Counted from the first letter of the stretch, positions 1 to 10,883 are shown. The stretch: 64,000 nucleotides of DNA from Mastigamoeba balamuthi (GCA_902651635.1 CACRSC010000059.1:33349-97348); one strand, 5' to 3'. The notes: generated by a model not told the origin, from the letters alone. Program-made: numbers and translations.

Positions 1-503
1 CTGAACTGGACAAGGAAGCCGAGATAGTGCTCAACACAACTCCTCCACTTCCTGTGAATGCGGTTGAAGTTGTGCTCAAATGCCGTGAAGGCGATCGTGC
101 ACCTGTGCTTCTTTCCATTGATGGAGTCGTAGAGCGAGCCATGCTTGAACGGGCAAACGAGCTTATCAAGCCCGATGCCAACATAGGCGTTGTCCGCTGT
201 ATAGCGATAGAGAGCGATGTTAAGCGATGCGACATGATCAATGTTTTGCGATGTTTAGTGGTGCGCACCAAGAAAACGGGATTGTCCCCAATTGATTGGC
301 CCTTCGGTCCTTCTCCAAATCTGGACATCGTGTCTGCGCCCGATGAACGGACCGTGAACATCGATCGGGGTTGCACGGTTGTCAACGATGAACTGGTACT
401 TGAGAACATGAGATCCGTACTTGCCATTGTACAGGTGCTGCTGGCTGAACCGTGGTCGCACAACGTAGAACGCTTTGACGTCAACTGAGCCATGGAGGTC
501 CAT
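1..503 (-). pseudogene. PIF/Harbinger-like DDE transposase, C-terminal part, broken and cut by the window edge
   Basis: Read on the minus strand, this stretch has the order of motifs seen in DDE_Tnp_4 (Harbinger-type) transposases. A YNGKYGSHVLKYQ segment resembles the usual YSGKKKRHTLKYQ. It is followed by VDN, a GRRHDVQIW segment, then DNAYVGIGLDKLVCPFK, FNRIHRKWR and VEHYLGFL. One in-frame TAA at 255-257 splits the reading frame, and the frame is otherwise continuous to the window start, so this copy is probably dead. The plus-strand ORF over 27-488 is the antisense shadow of this gene. The 3' end lies outside the window. Confidence 0.7.
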
Positions 504-623
504 GGACCATGGGGCCGAGAGGTGGTTGCGGGGCTGAGTACGAGCATCCCAGGTGGCCTGATGATGATGTTTATTGGTAAGTATTGATATTAGGGAATAT
601 AATCACATTGATATTAGCGAAGT

Positions 624-1031
624 TCACCGAAAAATAGTGCAGCAACTCCTGCTAAGGAGCGAAGTACACCAATAAATATTGGTGCGCACCGCAAGCTCAT
701 CGACGATGCTCACAAGATAGGCCACTGTGCGGGCAATGCACTTGTGGTAGCACGCGCTGTCCATGTGTGCAGACGCCGACTCCATGTAGTATGAGTGATA
801 TCCTTTGAAGAAGTTCAGCAGCTTAAGCAGGTGCTTCTCCTGCATCTGCGATCTGCCGTACTTGTTCATAACCTGCTGCAGGAAGCTCTGTGGGTAGCCA
901 TACAGGCACCAAGCCCTTGTATCGTCCGTGAAGTTTGGCATTGTGTGGCTTGCGATGTTTATCGGTATATAGAGGTGTTCACCGCCGTGTGACGTCAATC
1001 GAAAACAATGTACAGCGATGTACAGTGGCAT
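624..1031 (-). pseudogene. Probable N-terminal region of the same Harbinger-like transposase
   Basis: An open minus-strand stretch of about 135 codons lies just upstream of the DDE fragment and points the same way. It contains a helix-rich segment (QMQEKHLLKLLNFFKGYHSY, then IARTVAYLVSIVDELAV) where these transposases usually have their N-terminal DNA-binding helices. The roughly 120 bases between this ORF and the DDE part are not in one frame, which is consistent with decay. The assignment rests mainly on position and orientation, because the sequence itself has no diagnostic motif. Confidence 0.4.
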
Positions 1032-1162
1032 GCAGCGGGAAATCCATCATGGATTGCCACAGCAGACCGATTTCTTGTGATGTCATCTGATGATGTATCG
1101 TGAGCCCCTCTTTGGCTGCACCTTTTCACAAACCCAACCACCCTCACACCCCACACACACCG

Positions 1163-2577
1163 ATGGCGGACAGCACAGACGACCTGCGCTATGCTGGGGG
1201 CTGCGCAGTGCTCAAGTCGGAGAGCTTCGTGCGCTGGGCCTGCTGGCTCGTGAGGGTCAACAGCGATGTCTATGGCCAGAGAGCAAAATGGATCGAGACA
1301 GAGAAGCAGGTATGGGACGAACCCCCCCTTCCTCCGTCCCCTCCTCACCACGCACGTGCAGCTCATGATCCAGGGGATCCACGTCCCTAAGGGCAACCTC
1401 AAGAACGCCGTGACGCACTTCAAGATCAACACGGACAAGTGCGAGGAGGTGCCAGTCGAGGTCGCGCAGAAGCTCGTCACGCAGTTCGGCGGCTCATTCG
1501 TGCCGCTCAGCAAGGGGACCGTCATGCCCATCATTGTGCCGCTGACTGTGGTGCCAGCCGTGCAGAACAATGAGCTGCTCAGGCATATGATGGTGCGTGT
1601 CTCTTTCTCTCTGTTATTTATCACTAATTAACAATATACATCGCAGAGCCTCCTGGAGCACAACGCGGCACACGAGGGCGTGGCAGAGGCGCGTCGCAAG
1701 CACTGTGCTGCATGCGAGAAGAAGGACAAGAAGGACAAGAAGAGGAAGAGCAAGGACAGCAAGGACAGCGAGAGCAGCGAGAGCAGCGAGAGCAGCTTGG
1801 AGGTCAAGGCCAGCTCGGGCAGCGACGACTCCGCCGAGAACACGGGCATGTTGGTGCGTCTCCTTCTCCCCCTCCTGCCGCCCCCCTTCCACCTGTGTGT
1901 CTCACCATCCCTCTCGTAATGACGTCATCCACGCACAGGGCAAGGGGCGGAAGCCGCGCTCATGCACCAAGGGCCACAAGCACTCGCCATCACCGGAGCC
2001 GTCGCCGTCGCACTCACTGCTGCGCTCGCCGCCACACAAGGAGGCGAAGGAGCCGAAGAAGAAGAAGCTGAAGAAGATCAAGGAGGAGCTTGACTCCTCG
2101 GACGCCATGCATTCTCCTCTAACCACCCCTTTCCTGACGGCACAGCAGGAGACACCGAAGGAGAAGATGAAGGTCGAGCAGCGCAAGGCCACCGCAGGTG
2201 CACAGCTCCTCACCTCAGTCGACCAGTGCCACAGCGAGAGCACGGAGTTGGTCAAGCTCATTGAGCAGGCCAAGGCGGCCGTGGCACTGCCCACGATGCC
2301 ACGCAAGGGCGCGCAGCGCACGGCAGCCATCGCCTCTCCATCGACGCCAAAGGACCTGAAGAAGCTGACGAAGGCAGCTCATCGAGCTCATCATCGCGCA
2401 GCAGACCACCGCCATGAGCAGCGGCGACGATGAGGCGGCCGAGGCAGACGGCGGCCCGTACAAGCTCGAGAACAAGGACTGCAACGACAAGAAGGACGGC
2501 AAGAAGAAGGCTGGCGAGAACAATGCCGGCGAGAGCAACAAGACCGAGAAGAAGGAGGATGAGGCGCCGCAGAAGTG
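1163..2577 (+). CDS. Hypothetical protein with Lys/Ser-rich tail, multi-exon
   Basis: I do not recognise the family. The likely start is the ATG at 1163 (context accgATGG). Exons at 1163-1309, 1362-1592 and 1647-1853 join in phase 0 through introns with donors GTATGG, GTGCGT and GTGCGT and CAG acceptors. A fourth exon begins at 1939. The N-terminal 125 residues look globular (KNAVTHFKINTDKCEEVPVE, then PIIVPLTVVPAV). The rest is highly charged: KKDKKDKKRKSKD, a run of SESSESS, and KEPKKKKLKKIKEE. A 42-base stretch at about 2104-2145, rich in pyrimidines and ending CACAG, may be another small intron. The frame followed from 1939 stops at 2433, but a neighbouring frame encodes a convincing acidic/lysine-rich end (MSSGDDEAAEADGG to EAPQK, stop at 2577). 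An unseen splice or an indel therefore lies near 2370. A nuclear or nucleolar role would fit the composition but is only a guess. Confidence 0.6.
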
Positions 2578-3463
2578 AGGCGGTGGGGGCGGGGGCGGGG
2601 GCAGGGGTGATTAAGAAATTTGAATCGAAAATTCTTTTTCCGCAATTCAATCAATTGCTCTTATCGATGTACATCGGTAAGCATATGTTGCCACACGTTT
2701 CTACTGCATCGATGCACACTGATACTGTCAGATCGCTTGGCATTGTTAGCTATTACCGATTTACATCGTGATTTATCGAAATCATCAGTATCCATCGAGA
2801 GTTGACAACTTCACTAATTTATTCAGCTTTTTGTCTTGTTACAGAATACAAAGATGCCTAATAGTCCACAGGCAGAGGAGCTCTTCAAAATTAATCCGTA
2901 GTGTTTTTCATTTTCTTCCCACCTCCAAGTGGTGTACACCGAAATAAATCAAACAAGAGGATTGGGGGCTGGCAGTGTGCTATTGAAAGCACAGTGCCAA
3001 GTGCTCCTGTATCACCGTGCAATGTGCCCCACGATGCGATAGTGCCCAAGCAAGGCCACACATGTGATACTCCTGAACGACAGCACCCAAGCAGCACACC
3101 CAAATGACACTCTCATTTGATCTCCACTAAGGATGATTTGGTAGTGTGCAGATTGCTCAGAGCATCATTCAGTCATCGCTGCACAACCCTGTCGATCCTG
3201 GGATCAGTCGAAAGAATCGCTCAGGCTCAGTTCACAGCGCAGCACAGCCACAGCCAGCTTTGCACATGCAACACGCCCAGTACAGTGGCAACCAAGTCAT
3301 AGGGGACTCTGTTCGAGTGTGAAGCCCCTGTCCCAGTAGTCTATTCAAGTGGGGGGCTGCCGAGAGCTTGGCCGCGGTACCCACACCAGAGGGGCACGCA
3401 GGAGATCCTCTACAGCCAGGGCCAAGATGGAGGGGAGGAGGGAGGGAGGGGGAGTACGCAGGG
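2578..3463. other. Intergenic region, no gene seen
   Basis: Between the Lys/Ser-rich gene (+) and the GH125 gene (-), which converge here. It contains only short shadow ORFs without recognisable motifs or credible splice signals. It presumably holds both 3' UTRs. Confidence 0.5.
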
Positions 3464-6117
3464 TCAGAGGAGGTGGGGGCGTTCGACGCTGAGCTTCGTG
3501 ACGAGCTCCCCGAAGAGCGCGTTGGCCCACGCGAACCACGGCCGCGTGAACCGCGAGGCATCGTCGAGCCAGAACGACTCGTGCATGAAGCCGTAGCCCT
3601 GCCCGGGCGTCGCCGTGTCGCCCGCCGCCGCCGACGCCACCAGCACGCGCAGGCACTCGCGTATCTCGTCGTCGTCAGATGACGTCAGCGCGCGCATGAT
3701 GATCGACATGGGCCACACGTAGCCCAGCCCTGCGTGCGGGCCGCCCACGCCGGCCCCGGCGCGCCCCGCAAAGTAGTACGGGTTCGTCTCCGCGCTCAGC
3801 ACCGCCAGCTACAAAACGGACATATTTAGCGCCAACAAAATCAATTGATTTGGGCAAACTTCGAAAACCAGCACGACGGAAGCTCGGCGAGGGACGTACG
3901 CGGGTGCGCTGGTAGGTGGGGTCCGAGAGGGGCACGTAGCCGAGGTACGGGAGGCTGAGCAGCGAGGGCACGTTGGCGTCGTCCATGAAGACGGCGTTGC
4001 CCAAGCCGTCGACCTCGTAGGCGTACACGTCGCCGTCGGGCCTGTGCAGGATCCCGTGCTTCCTGATGGCCGCGTCGATCTCGTCCGCCAGCGCCGCCTG
4101 GTCCGTTGTTTCCCACCCTCGGTCAAAATCCAAATCAGAAAATTCGAAGCGCCCAAGTGCTTTTTCCCCAAGTGGAATCGCTTCTTTGTGGAAATATCGG
4201 TGGAAATTTCCAGTCAAATCGGGATACGGAAATAATAGAAAGCGCTTTCACCTTGATGACGCGCAGCGGAAGCGCTTTTTCATGTGAGAAATCAGGAAAC
4301 GGGTGTTGATAGAAAGCGCTTTCACCCCCGGAGACGCACAGCAGAAGCGCTTTTTCTGGCGAAAACAGTGACGTCCCCCCCTGCCAAACCAGGAAACCGG
4401 AGCTGATAGAAAAGCGGTTTCGCGACCCGATGACGCACAGCGTCAGCGCTTTTGAGGGGGTCGCCCAGGGCGGCGGCCCAGATCTCGGCGAGGCCGCGGA
4501 GGGCGACGACGGCGTAGGCGTTGGAGGGGACGTTGAAGGGCAGCAGCGTGGCGTCGTCCGAGGGCCTGAAGGCGCTGCGCACGAGGCCGCAGCGGGCGCC
4601 CGGGGCGGGCAGGCCGTGCTGCANTTTGGCGACCCGATGACGAAGACGCACAGCGTCAGCGCTTTTGCGGGGGTCGCCCAGGGCGGCTGCCCAGATCTCG
4701 GCGAGGCCGCGGAGGGCGACGACGGCGTAGGCGTTGGAGGGGACGTTGAAGGGCAGCAGCGTGGCGTCGTCCGAGGGCCTGAAGGCGCTGCGCACGAGGC
4801 CGCAGCGGGCGCCCGGGGCGGGCAGGCCGTGCTGCAGCGAGTCCCCGGGGTTCCAGTCGCGCCGCTGGAACGTGTAGGGCTCGCGGCCCAGCGCCTCCAT
4901 CGACCCCGCCTGCTGCTCCCGCATCGTCTGCGAGGAGCTCACTTGATTTTATTTCACGTAACATCGCGGATTTTCAGAATTCCCCAGAATTCAAATGACT
5001 GCAAAGGTACCAAAAGATCCATTCCGGGATTTGAACGATACGCAATCGATTGGAAAGGGAAAATGGAGGGGGCAACGCACGCTGACGATGAGGTCGGCGG
5101 CGGCCTGCCACTGCTCGGTGAAGACGGAGGCGTCCTTGGTGGCGGCCCAGTAGGCGTGGGCGAGGTGCAGGACGCTGGCGAGGCTGTCGAGCTCGTACTT
5201 GCCCTCGAAGACCTCGGGGCGCATGGGGGGCCGCCGCCTGTCGCTCTGCCAGCCCGCGCCGCTCGCGTTGTAGTTGAACGCGTTGGCGTAGGGGTCCAGC
5301 AGCACGCTCCTCGCGTGGCGCCCTATCACCCCCGCGATCATCCGCGCCAGATCGGGGTCCTGCCCCAGCACGCTCAGATAGGAAGACGTGGGGCAGCCGC
5401 AGGATCGATTCCCGCCTCGCGCATCTTTTGTTCCCCTCCTCCCTCATTACCCAATTTAAAGCAAGCGACCCGATCGTGATACAATCAAGCCGTGGCGTGT
5501 GTACTAACACAAAAGCCGATGTGAAATGGAGACAGTGGTGGGCGTCCCGCTGGATCGAATCCCTCCATCGCCAAGTAAAACTACCCCCAAGAAATAACAG
5601 ACCGAGAGCACCGGCGGAGGCTCACAGTCGCACGGTGTGGGCCAGAGGCCCGGGGGGTGGGGTCTCGGTGCAGGAAGCGGGCGAGGGAGCAAAGAAAGAG
5701 GAGAGAGAGGATGAAGAGAGGGGTAGGGGGAGGGAGAGAGAGAGGGAGGGGAGGAGAGCAGGAGAGAGCAGAGGGCACGAGGGGCACCTGGGCGGCGTAG
5801 GGGAGGTAGGGGAGGACCTGGTTGGCCGAGTCCCGCAGCCACATGGCCGCGATGTCCCCCGTCACCACGAACGCGTCCCCCCCGCCCCACGCGGCGACGG
5901 TGGTGTCGAGCGTGCTGGCGAAGCAGTTCTCGAAGACGGCCCCCAGCGCCCCGTCGCTCACGCGCGCACGCGTGGCCGCCAGCGCCCGCTCCACCGCGGC
6001 GCTCCGGAACGTCCGCTGCCCCTCGGCCGGCCGCTGGCTGCTGCCGCGCGCGGGCATCGCGAGCAGGGACGGCACAAGCAGCGCCAGCACAAGGTGTGCG
6101 GTATCTGCAGTTGGCAT
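3464..6117 (-). CDS. Glycoside hydrolase family 125 (Mug157-type exo-alpha-1,6-mannosidase), secreted
   Basis: Five exons can be joined exactly in phase 0: 6117-5788, 5359-5081, 4927-4652, 4097-3900 and 3808-3464, giving 475 residues, within the usual family size. The product starts with a signal-like segment (HLVLALLVPSLLAMPARG). It carries family landmarks: FENCFASTLDTTV, VVTGDIAAMWLRDSANQV, LLDPYANAFNYN, RREPYTF-type and NPGDS motifs, NVPSNAYAVVALRGLAEI, YAYEVDGLGNAVFMDDANVP, LGYVP, and LSAETNPYYFAG with GYGFMHESF near the end. GH125 enzymes remove alpha-1,6-linked mannose, and fungal homologues act in the secretory pathway. Donors are GTGCCC, GTGCGT, GTGCGT and GTACGT. The 3' part of exon 3 is present twice in tandem with an ambiguous base at 4624, so the true third exon could end at 4439 instead of 4652, or the second copy may be an assembly error. 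It is divergent from BBS1. Confidence 0.88.
4233..4460. repeat. Degenerate tandem repeats (about 75-100 bp) in GH125 intron 3
   Basis: Three copies share the pattern GATAGAAAGCG(C/G)TTTC, a GA(T/G)ACGC(A/G)CAGC block and AAGCGCTTTT, followed by an AGGAAAC(C/G)GG spacer. They begin near 4235, 4308 and 4404. The last copy runs into exon 3, so the intron appears to have been extended by repeats of its own 5' splice junction. AAGCGCTT is a perfect palindrome occurring in most copies. Confidence 0.7.
4418..4835. repeat. Tandem duplication (about 210 bp x2) of GH125 exon 3 3' end plus donor
   Basis: The block 4420-4623 is repeated at 4629-4835 with only a few differences, including one extra CGAAGA near 4641. 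The junction holds the only N in the window, at 4624. Both copies contain the same exon end and a GTGCG donor. It may be a genuine duplication or a collapsed or misjoined assembly. Confidence 0.8.
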
Positions 6118-6408
6118 CGCGCAGTTGCTCCCCGCGTATCTCGGCTTTTGTTCTGGCGCCTCTTCGTTGGCGGAACGCCGCTCCGAGAAGATTCCTGTAT
6201 CTCTGGAAACCCCGGACGAGGTTCCGCTGGAGGGCAGGGCAAAGGGGAAAGCAGCAACTACGACGCTCCTTCCACGACAGCGGTGGCCTGTCTTCGGGGA
6301 GCGGCGACGAAAAACTCCGGATATCGAGGAGAATCCCGCGGATATTTTCCATCGATATCCGCGAGGTGCGAAACAGCCGACCCTCCAAGCCGCAACGCAG
6401 CCGCAGCG
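6118..6408. promoter_or_regulatory. Divergent GH125/BBS1 intergenic region, presumed bidirectional promoter
   Basis: Only 291 bases separate the two start codons, so both promoters must lie here or overlap the genes. No TATA-like element stands out. Several GATATC/CGATAT words occur near 6320-6365. Confidence 0.4.
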
Positions 6409-8941
6409 ATGTCGGAGAAGTCGGCGCCGGCGCAGAAGGTGCAGTGGCTGGACGCGTTCAGCGACCCGGTGGCCAACGTGCGGGCCTACTCGAGCGGGCT
6501 GGAGCTGGCGGCCCTCGACGACAACGGCGAGAACAGGCTCGTCGTCGCCGACCTCTCGGGCAAGCTCCGCGTCTACGCAGACGTCAGGCTCGCCTCGGAG
6601 AACGTCCTCCTCGACGCCCCGGTCGCCATGTGCTCCTACTGTGCGCAGGGCCCGCTTTACGTGTGCGGTTGCCGTCAGAGCTCCAAAAATAGCTGCATCC
6701 TATTTATAGATTCCCTGGGATAAGCGGATTGTTCTTGGGACAGCCCCTGTCCCAAGAATGGAAAATAGTGTATTACGTGTGCTCCTACTGCGCGCAGGGC
6801 CCGCTTTACGTGTGCGGTTGCCGTCAGAGCTCCAAAAATAGCTGCATCCCATTTATAGATTCCCTGGGATATCTCAACAAAAACACAACTGGGGGGTCAA
6901 CCAACCAACACACCCATGCTGAGTGGTCGTTTGTTTTTTGAGACATGGACGAGGGAGTGCCGCACATCCCCGTGGTGGCCGTGGCGACGTCGATCGCGGT
7001 GTACGTGTACCGCGGCATGCGGCCCTTCTACAAGTTCGCTGTCCCCCCGCTGCCGCTGCACGCGCAGGAGGCGGCCGTCTGGGACGACCTCACCGAGGCG
7101 CGCTGCGACGTGCAGTCGGCCCACGACAAGCTGCACGAGCTCCGCCAGCGTGGCGTGGCGCTGACCCCGCGCTCGCTCGACTTCCTGGACCTCGAGGGCG
7201 CAGACAAGCTCGAGGTCTTCGCTCGGGAGCACAGGCACGCTCTCCCTCACGCTCACAGCGGCGTGGTTTCAATTGCATTTGCGGGGGCCGCCCAACCGCT
7301 GCATTGGCGAATCGGAGCACACAGCTCTGGGCTGGGGTCGCGCGTTGTGACAGTCATACTCAGTCTTCTTCGGGCCCCATCAGCTTTCTTTCTCTTGAAT
7401 GAGTCGGTGACGCACAATTGAATTGCAAGAGCTTGCAATCAATTAAGTGTGAGTTGCATTGTCACTCATTTCTCCCTGACACTAACAGCACTGCGCCAGG
7501 ACTAAACTGCAGCCTGCGAGCACGTGCTTGACATGCATGTCTGTTCTGCAGAAGAACAAGGAGGACCCCAGGGCGGTGGGCTGCCTGATTCTGGGAACAG
7601 AGGCCGCGCAGGTGCTGATACTGGAGCCCAACGCGAGCTCCGTGCTGCACAAGATACAGCTCAAGTCGCAGCCCGTCTTCATGGCCTGCGCCGGGCTGCT
7701 CGAGGTCGAGTACCGCATCGTCGTCGCGTGCCGCAACAGATGCGTCTACACCATCAAGAACGGCGAGGTCAGCGGGGTTGCGATCGAGCTCGAGGTACAG
7801 CCAGTCGCCCTTGTCATCGTGAACAAGCGTACGCCCAGACTTCATCAAAAATACCCCCTCCACTGTTAATGGCAATTGACAACAATTCAAATGGGGCTTC
7901 AGATATCTTCGTGGGGTGCATGAACTCGACGGTGCAGGCGTACCAGATCAGGGGCAGGAAGTCGTACACGCTGTACATGCCGGCACCTGTGCTGGCGATG
8001 GAGCTGCTGCACCACCCGCTGACCAACAGCAAGGCCCTGCTTGTCTCGCTGGGCAACAGCGAGGTGCGCCTGTACAACGAGGCCAACAAGTCCCTCATCT
8101 CGGTCATCAAGATGGAGAGCCCCGTCATGGCCATGCGCTTTGGCCAGTGCGTCTTCTCTCCTGTTTTCCTTTGATGTACAAGAGGCAATTGAACGATAAT
8201 GGCAGCTCCTTTTATTGCCGGGGATGTGCTAACCGAAGCGCTGCAGGTATGGGCGCGAGAGAGGGGTTCTGGTGTTGGTCACACAGAACGGGGCCCTCGA
8301 GATGAAGATCCTCTCCAGGGCCTCTACGAACCTCCAGGCCTTCGCCGGTCTCACAGGGCCGCCGCCCGAGCAGGAGATCCCGCTGAAGATCCCCAAGAAG
8401 ACGAGCCTCTACGTCGAGCAGACACAGCGCGAGCGCGAGCATGCAGCCGACATGCACACCGCGTTCCAGCGCGAGCTCTACAGGCTGCGCCTCAACACCG
8501 CCCGCGCCTACGTCAAGGTCATGACAGACCAGCAGGGCCCAATCAGCTACTATGCCGGCTCCTCTCTGAGGCTCAGGTTCGACTTTAGTGGCCCATATCA
8601 ATTGAAGATGCTCAATAATGACGACGCGCAGTGCAAACGTGCAGGGTCTTGGCCCGGTGTACCGCCTGCGCCTGTTCATAGAGAACACGGGAAAGAGGAC
8701 GATCTGCGGGGTGCCGATCATCTTCTCGTACAACCACCTGCTGTACAGAGTCAAGAGGCCCTACGGCGAGCTGCCGGTGCTGGTGCCAGGGCTGCCGTAC
8801 CACTTCGAGGCCAAGGTCACCTGCATGGACGACCGCGGAGCCACGGAGCCCATCACGGTGTTCGTCTGCAGTGCGCAGTCGTCGCTGCCCATCATCATGG
8901 CCGTCGTCCAGATGCCCCTCACTGACTTCCTCTTTGCCTGA
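6409..8941 (+). CDS. BBS1: BBS1, BBSome subunit
   Basis: Six exons join exactly: 6409-6640, 6943-7234, 7500-7828, 7903-8146, 8247-8576 and 8632-8941, giving 578 residues (human BBS1 is 593). The product follows BBS1 throughout. It has the N-terminal propeller start (WLDAFSDPVANVRAYSSGLE), SYYMDEGVPHIPVVAVATSI, DLTEARCDV, VGCLILGTEAAQVLILEP, VEYRIVVACRN, SYTLYMPAPVLAMELL, FGQYGRERGVLVLV, PRKT-like KIPKKTSLYVEQTQREREH, and the C-terminal GAE-like domain (VQGLGPVYRLRLFIENTGKR, VPGLPYHFE). BBS1 is part of the octameric BBSome that moves membrane proteins in and out of cilia together with ARL6. Intron 2 (7235-7499) appears to use a GC donor, CACAG|GCACGC. This choice restores both frame and length against human BBS1, whereas the nearby GT donor (GGC|GTGGTT) adds extra residues. 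Introns are 302, 265, 74, 100 and 55 bases. Intron 1 contains a duplicated copy of the exon-1 end. Confidence 0.95.
6631..6868 (+). repeat. Direct repeat (about 90 bp x2) at BBS1 exon 1/intron 1, with a hairpin between
   Basis: Bases 6631-6720 recur at 6779-6868 with about three differences. The first copy holds the last exon-1 bases and the functional donor (TACT|GTGCGC). The second copy has GCGCGC at that place, so it has lost the GT. Between the copies lies a perfect 12-bp inverted repeat, TTCTTGGGACAG and its complement, with a 3-base loop (about 6731-6757). Confidence 0.85.
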
Positions 8942-9502
8942 CGAGCCAGAAGGGTAAAAACAATGCCCAGTTCATTTGGAATGGTCATTCACTGTCTGTC
9001 ATTCACTATGGATTCGAAAATGGGCAGAATTGTGAAAAAAGGAGATGTTTCTTTGGCAAATAATTGTTATCAATGGTGAGGCACACATACTATCAGGCTA
9101 TCAGCCCAGACCACGAGAGACAAGCCTACAGGTGTACTCTACCAGGTCGAAGCCCCATCCAACTGGATTGAGTCCCTTGTTCTGGAAGCAGACTCGAATG
9201 TCTTGTGAATATCAACACTTGACGTGTTCCTTATGTCAATTCGATGTGATTGAATTCCCTGAAAGGAGAATTGTATAGAATCCGATACAGTCTGCAGAAG
9301 GAACATTGTGACATAAAAACGGACACCTCGAACAAACAAACTCAAAATAGGATTATTGCAAGGAAGGATAAAGACTATGATCGGAATCGCATGCTTCTAA
9401 AGAAGCCAGCACAATCCCCGTGTTTTGTATTGTATCTGTGCTTCCATTATTGTCTTCTATTCAGTTCATCACCTGCAGCACTCAGACATCTCAGCAGCAC
9501 CA
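8942..9502. other. Intergenic BBS1-TM2, nothing recognised
   Basis: AT-richer spacer of 561 bases between two plus-strand genes. It presumably carries the BBS1 3' UTR and the TM2 gene promoter. No RNA gene, repeat or coding signal was seen. Confidence 0.5.
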
Positions 9503-10048
9503 ATGCCGGAGGAGAAGGACCTCGGGATAGCCTATCTGCTGTGGGTCGTGGGTGGCTTTGGCATCTGGGGCATCCAGAGGTGCTACATCGGGGACATTGG
9601 GCTGGGCGTTGCCTACTTCTTCACGGGCGGCTTATTCGGGATCGGCTCCACCCTCGATCTCTGCCTCCTCCCCAGTGCTGTGGCCCGTGCCAACCGCAAG
9701 GACAAAGCTGCAGTGGCTGTTGCCCCAGCACCTGTGCGATCTCTCGTGCCTCCAATCCTCTACATCATTCTCTTTGAAAGCCCCGACTTCATTTTTGTGA
9801 AAAACTCAAGGTCTCTGGCAAGTGCACTCACTAACACCGGATTGCAGGCTGGCCCGATCGTCATCCAGATGACCAACAACACGGTGCAGCAGCAGGTGGC
9901 TCCGCCTCCGCAGCCGCTGTTCCAGCCCGTGATGGCGATGCCCGCAGTTCCCGTCGTCCCCGCAGTCCCCGCATACCCTGTCGTCCCCACAGCCCCTCCT
10001 GCCTACCCCGCATACCCGGCGTACCCCGTCCCTGGAGCCGTCAGCTAG
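9503..10048 (+). CDS. TM2-domain membrane protein with Pro/Ala/Val-rich tail
   Basis: Two exons, 9503-9733 and 9848-10048, give 143 residues. The intron (9734-9847, donor GTGCGA, acceptor TTGCAG) is a multiple of three and happens to stay open, so an unspliced reading is possible. The N-terminal 60 residues fit a TM2 domain: AYLLWVVGGFGIWGIQRCYI, then GLGVAYFFTGGLFGIG and STLDLCLLP. That is two membrane helices joined by a short turn carrying the R-x-Y-x-G pattern of the family. The tail is low complexity (VVPAVPAYPVVPTAPPAYPA). TM2 proteins are small integral membrane proteins of mostly unknown function. The gene converges on the SOSS-B gene, with 183 bases between stop codons. Confidence 0.8.
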   Translation: MPEEKDLGIAYLLWVVGGFGIWGIQRCYIGDIGLGVAYFFTGGLFGIGSTLDLCLLPSAVARANRKDKAAVAVAPAPVRSLVPPILYIILFESPDFIFVKNSRSLASALTNTGLQAGPIVIQMTNNTVQQQVAPPPQPLFQPVMAMPAVPVVPAVPAYPVVPTAPPAYPAYPAYPVPGAVS

Positions 10049-10231
10049 CCCCGCGGGGATCCTCGGGGTGCCGGCGGGAGCCCCTCGAGGAGACGGGGAA
10101 CACACACCAGCGCAGAGGCGCAGGACACACAGAGCACAGCAGCAGAAAAACAACGGAGACAGTGGGGACCGAGGGGCTAGTGTTGCACTGCCGTGTCGTC
10201 CAGTGGTAGCCCGCTGGGCTGGAGGCCCCCT

Positions 10232-10783
10232 CTACCTGCGGGGGGGCATCTGGAGCTGCATCTGCTGGGCGGTGGGGCTGGAGGAGCCGTCGTCCTGCGA
10301 CCACTGCCGCGCGCTCACGTTGGGCATCTCCGTGAACAGCATGCAGAACTCCCCCGTGCGCTCCAGCACGCCCCGCTGCCCCCTGTACAGCGTCACCGCC
10401 CCCTTGTGCACGCTCGTGTAGCCCCCGTGCAGCCTCACTGCTCGCAAGATGAAAAATCAGTTGATATTCCTGGCGCCGAAATATCGCGATACTACAGAAA
10501 AATCCCAGTAGAATATCTGGGGAGATATCGGGACATGGGGTACGGCACCGATGTCGCCGGGCTGGAGGGCGTCGCCGGCGTCGTCGTAGAGGAGGAGGTT
10601 GACGCAGGCGGTGTAGTCTGCGACGCGGAACTGGTAGAGGGCGTGGGCGTCCTTGGTGAGGATGGGCGGCTGCTTGTCGAGCACAATGAACGCGCAGTTG
10701 ACCACCTTCAGACTCGGCCCCAGCTCCGCGATCTTGTACGTCCGCTCCCCGCTCGCCCCCGCAGGCCGCGCCATCGCCATCAT
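10232..10783 (-). CDS. SOSS complex subunit B (NABP-type single-stranded DNA-binding protein)
   Basis: Exons 10783-10549 and 10437-10232 join in phase 1 across a 111-base intron (donor GTGCCG, acceptor GAGCAG), giving 146 residues. The single OB-fold matches SOSS-B1/2: a KIAELGPSLKVVNCAFIVLD strand, ILTKDAHALYQFRVAD, VNLLLYDDAGDALQPGDIVR across the splice, GGYTSVHKGAVTLYRG, and GEFCMLFTEMPNVS. Human SOSS-B proteins bind ssDNA at double-strand breaks and transcription sites. The tail is shorter than in human (about 25 residues, Q-rich). Start choice: ATG at 10783, with a second ATG at 10780 and a third at 10774. Confidence 0.88.
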
Positions 10784-10883
10784 CGCCGCTCTCTGCCCGC
10801 TGCCGCCGGATCACATAAGAAAACCGCATAAAACGCGATATTTCACGTGATTCACGCGGGAAGAAATCACGTAGATTTCGGTT

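Noticed and set aside
27-488. A 153-codon plus-strand ORF at the window start
   Set aside because: The opposite strand encodes recognisable DDE transposase motifs over the same bases; the plus ORF has none.
10185-10245. tRNA-like sequence (TCGTCCAGTGGTAG) just after the TM2 gene
   Set aside because: It resembles an A box, but there is no B box or pairing acceptor stem downstream, and it overlaps the 3' end of the SOSS-B gene.
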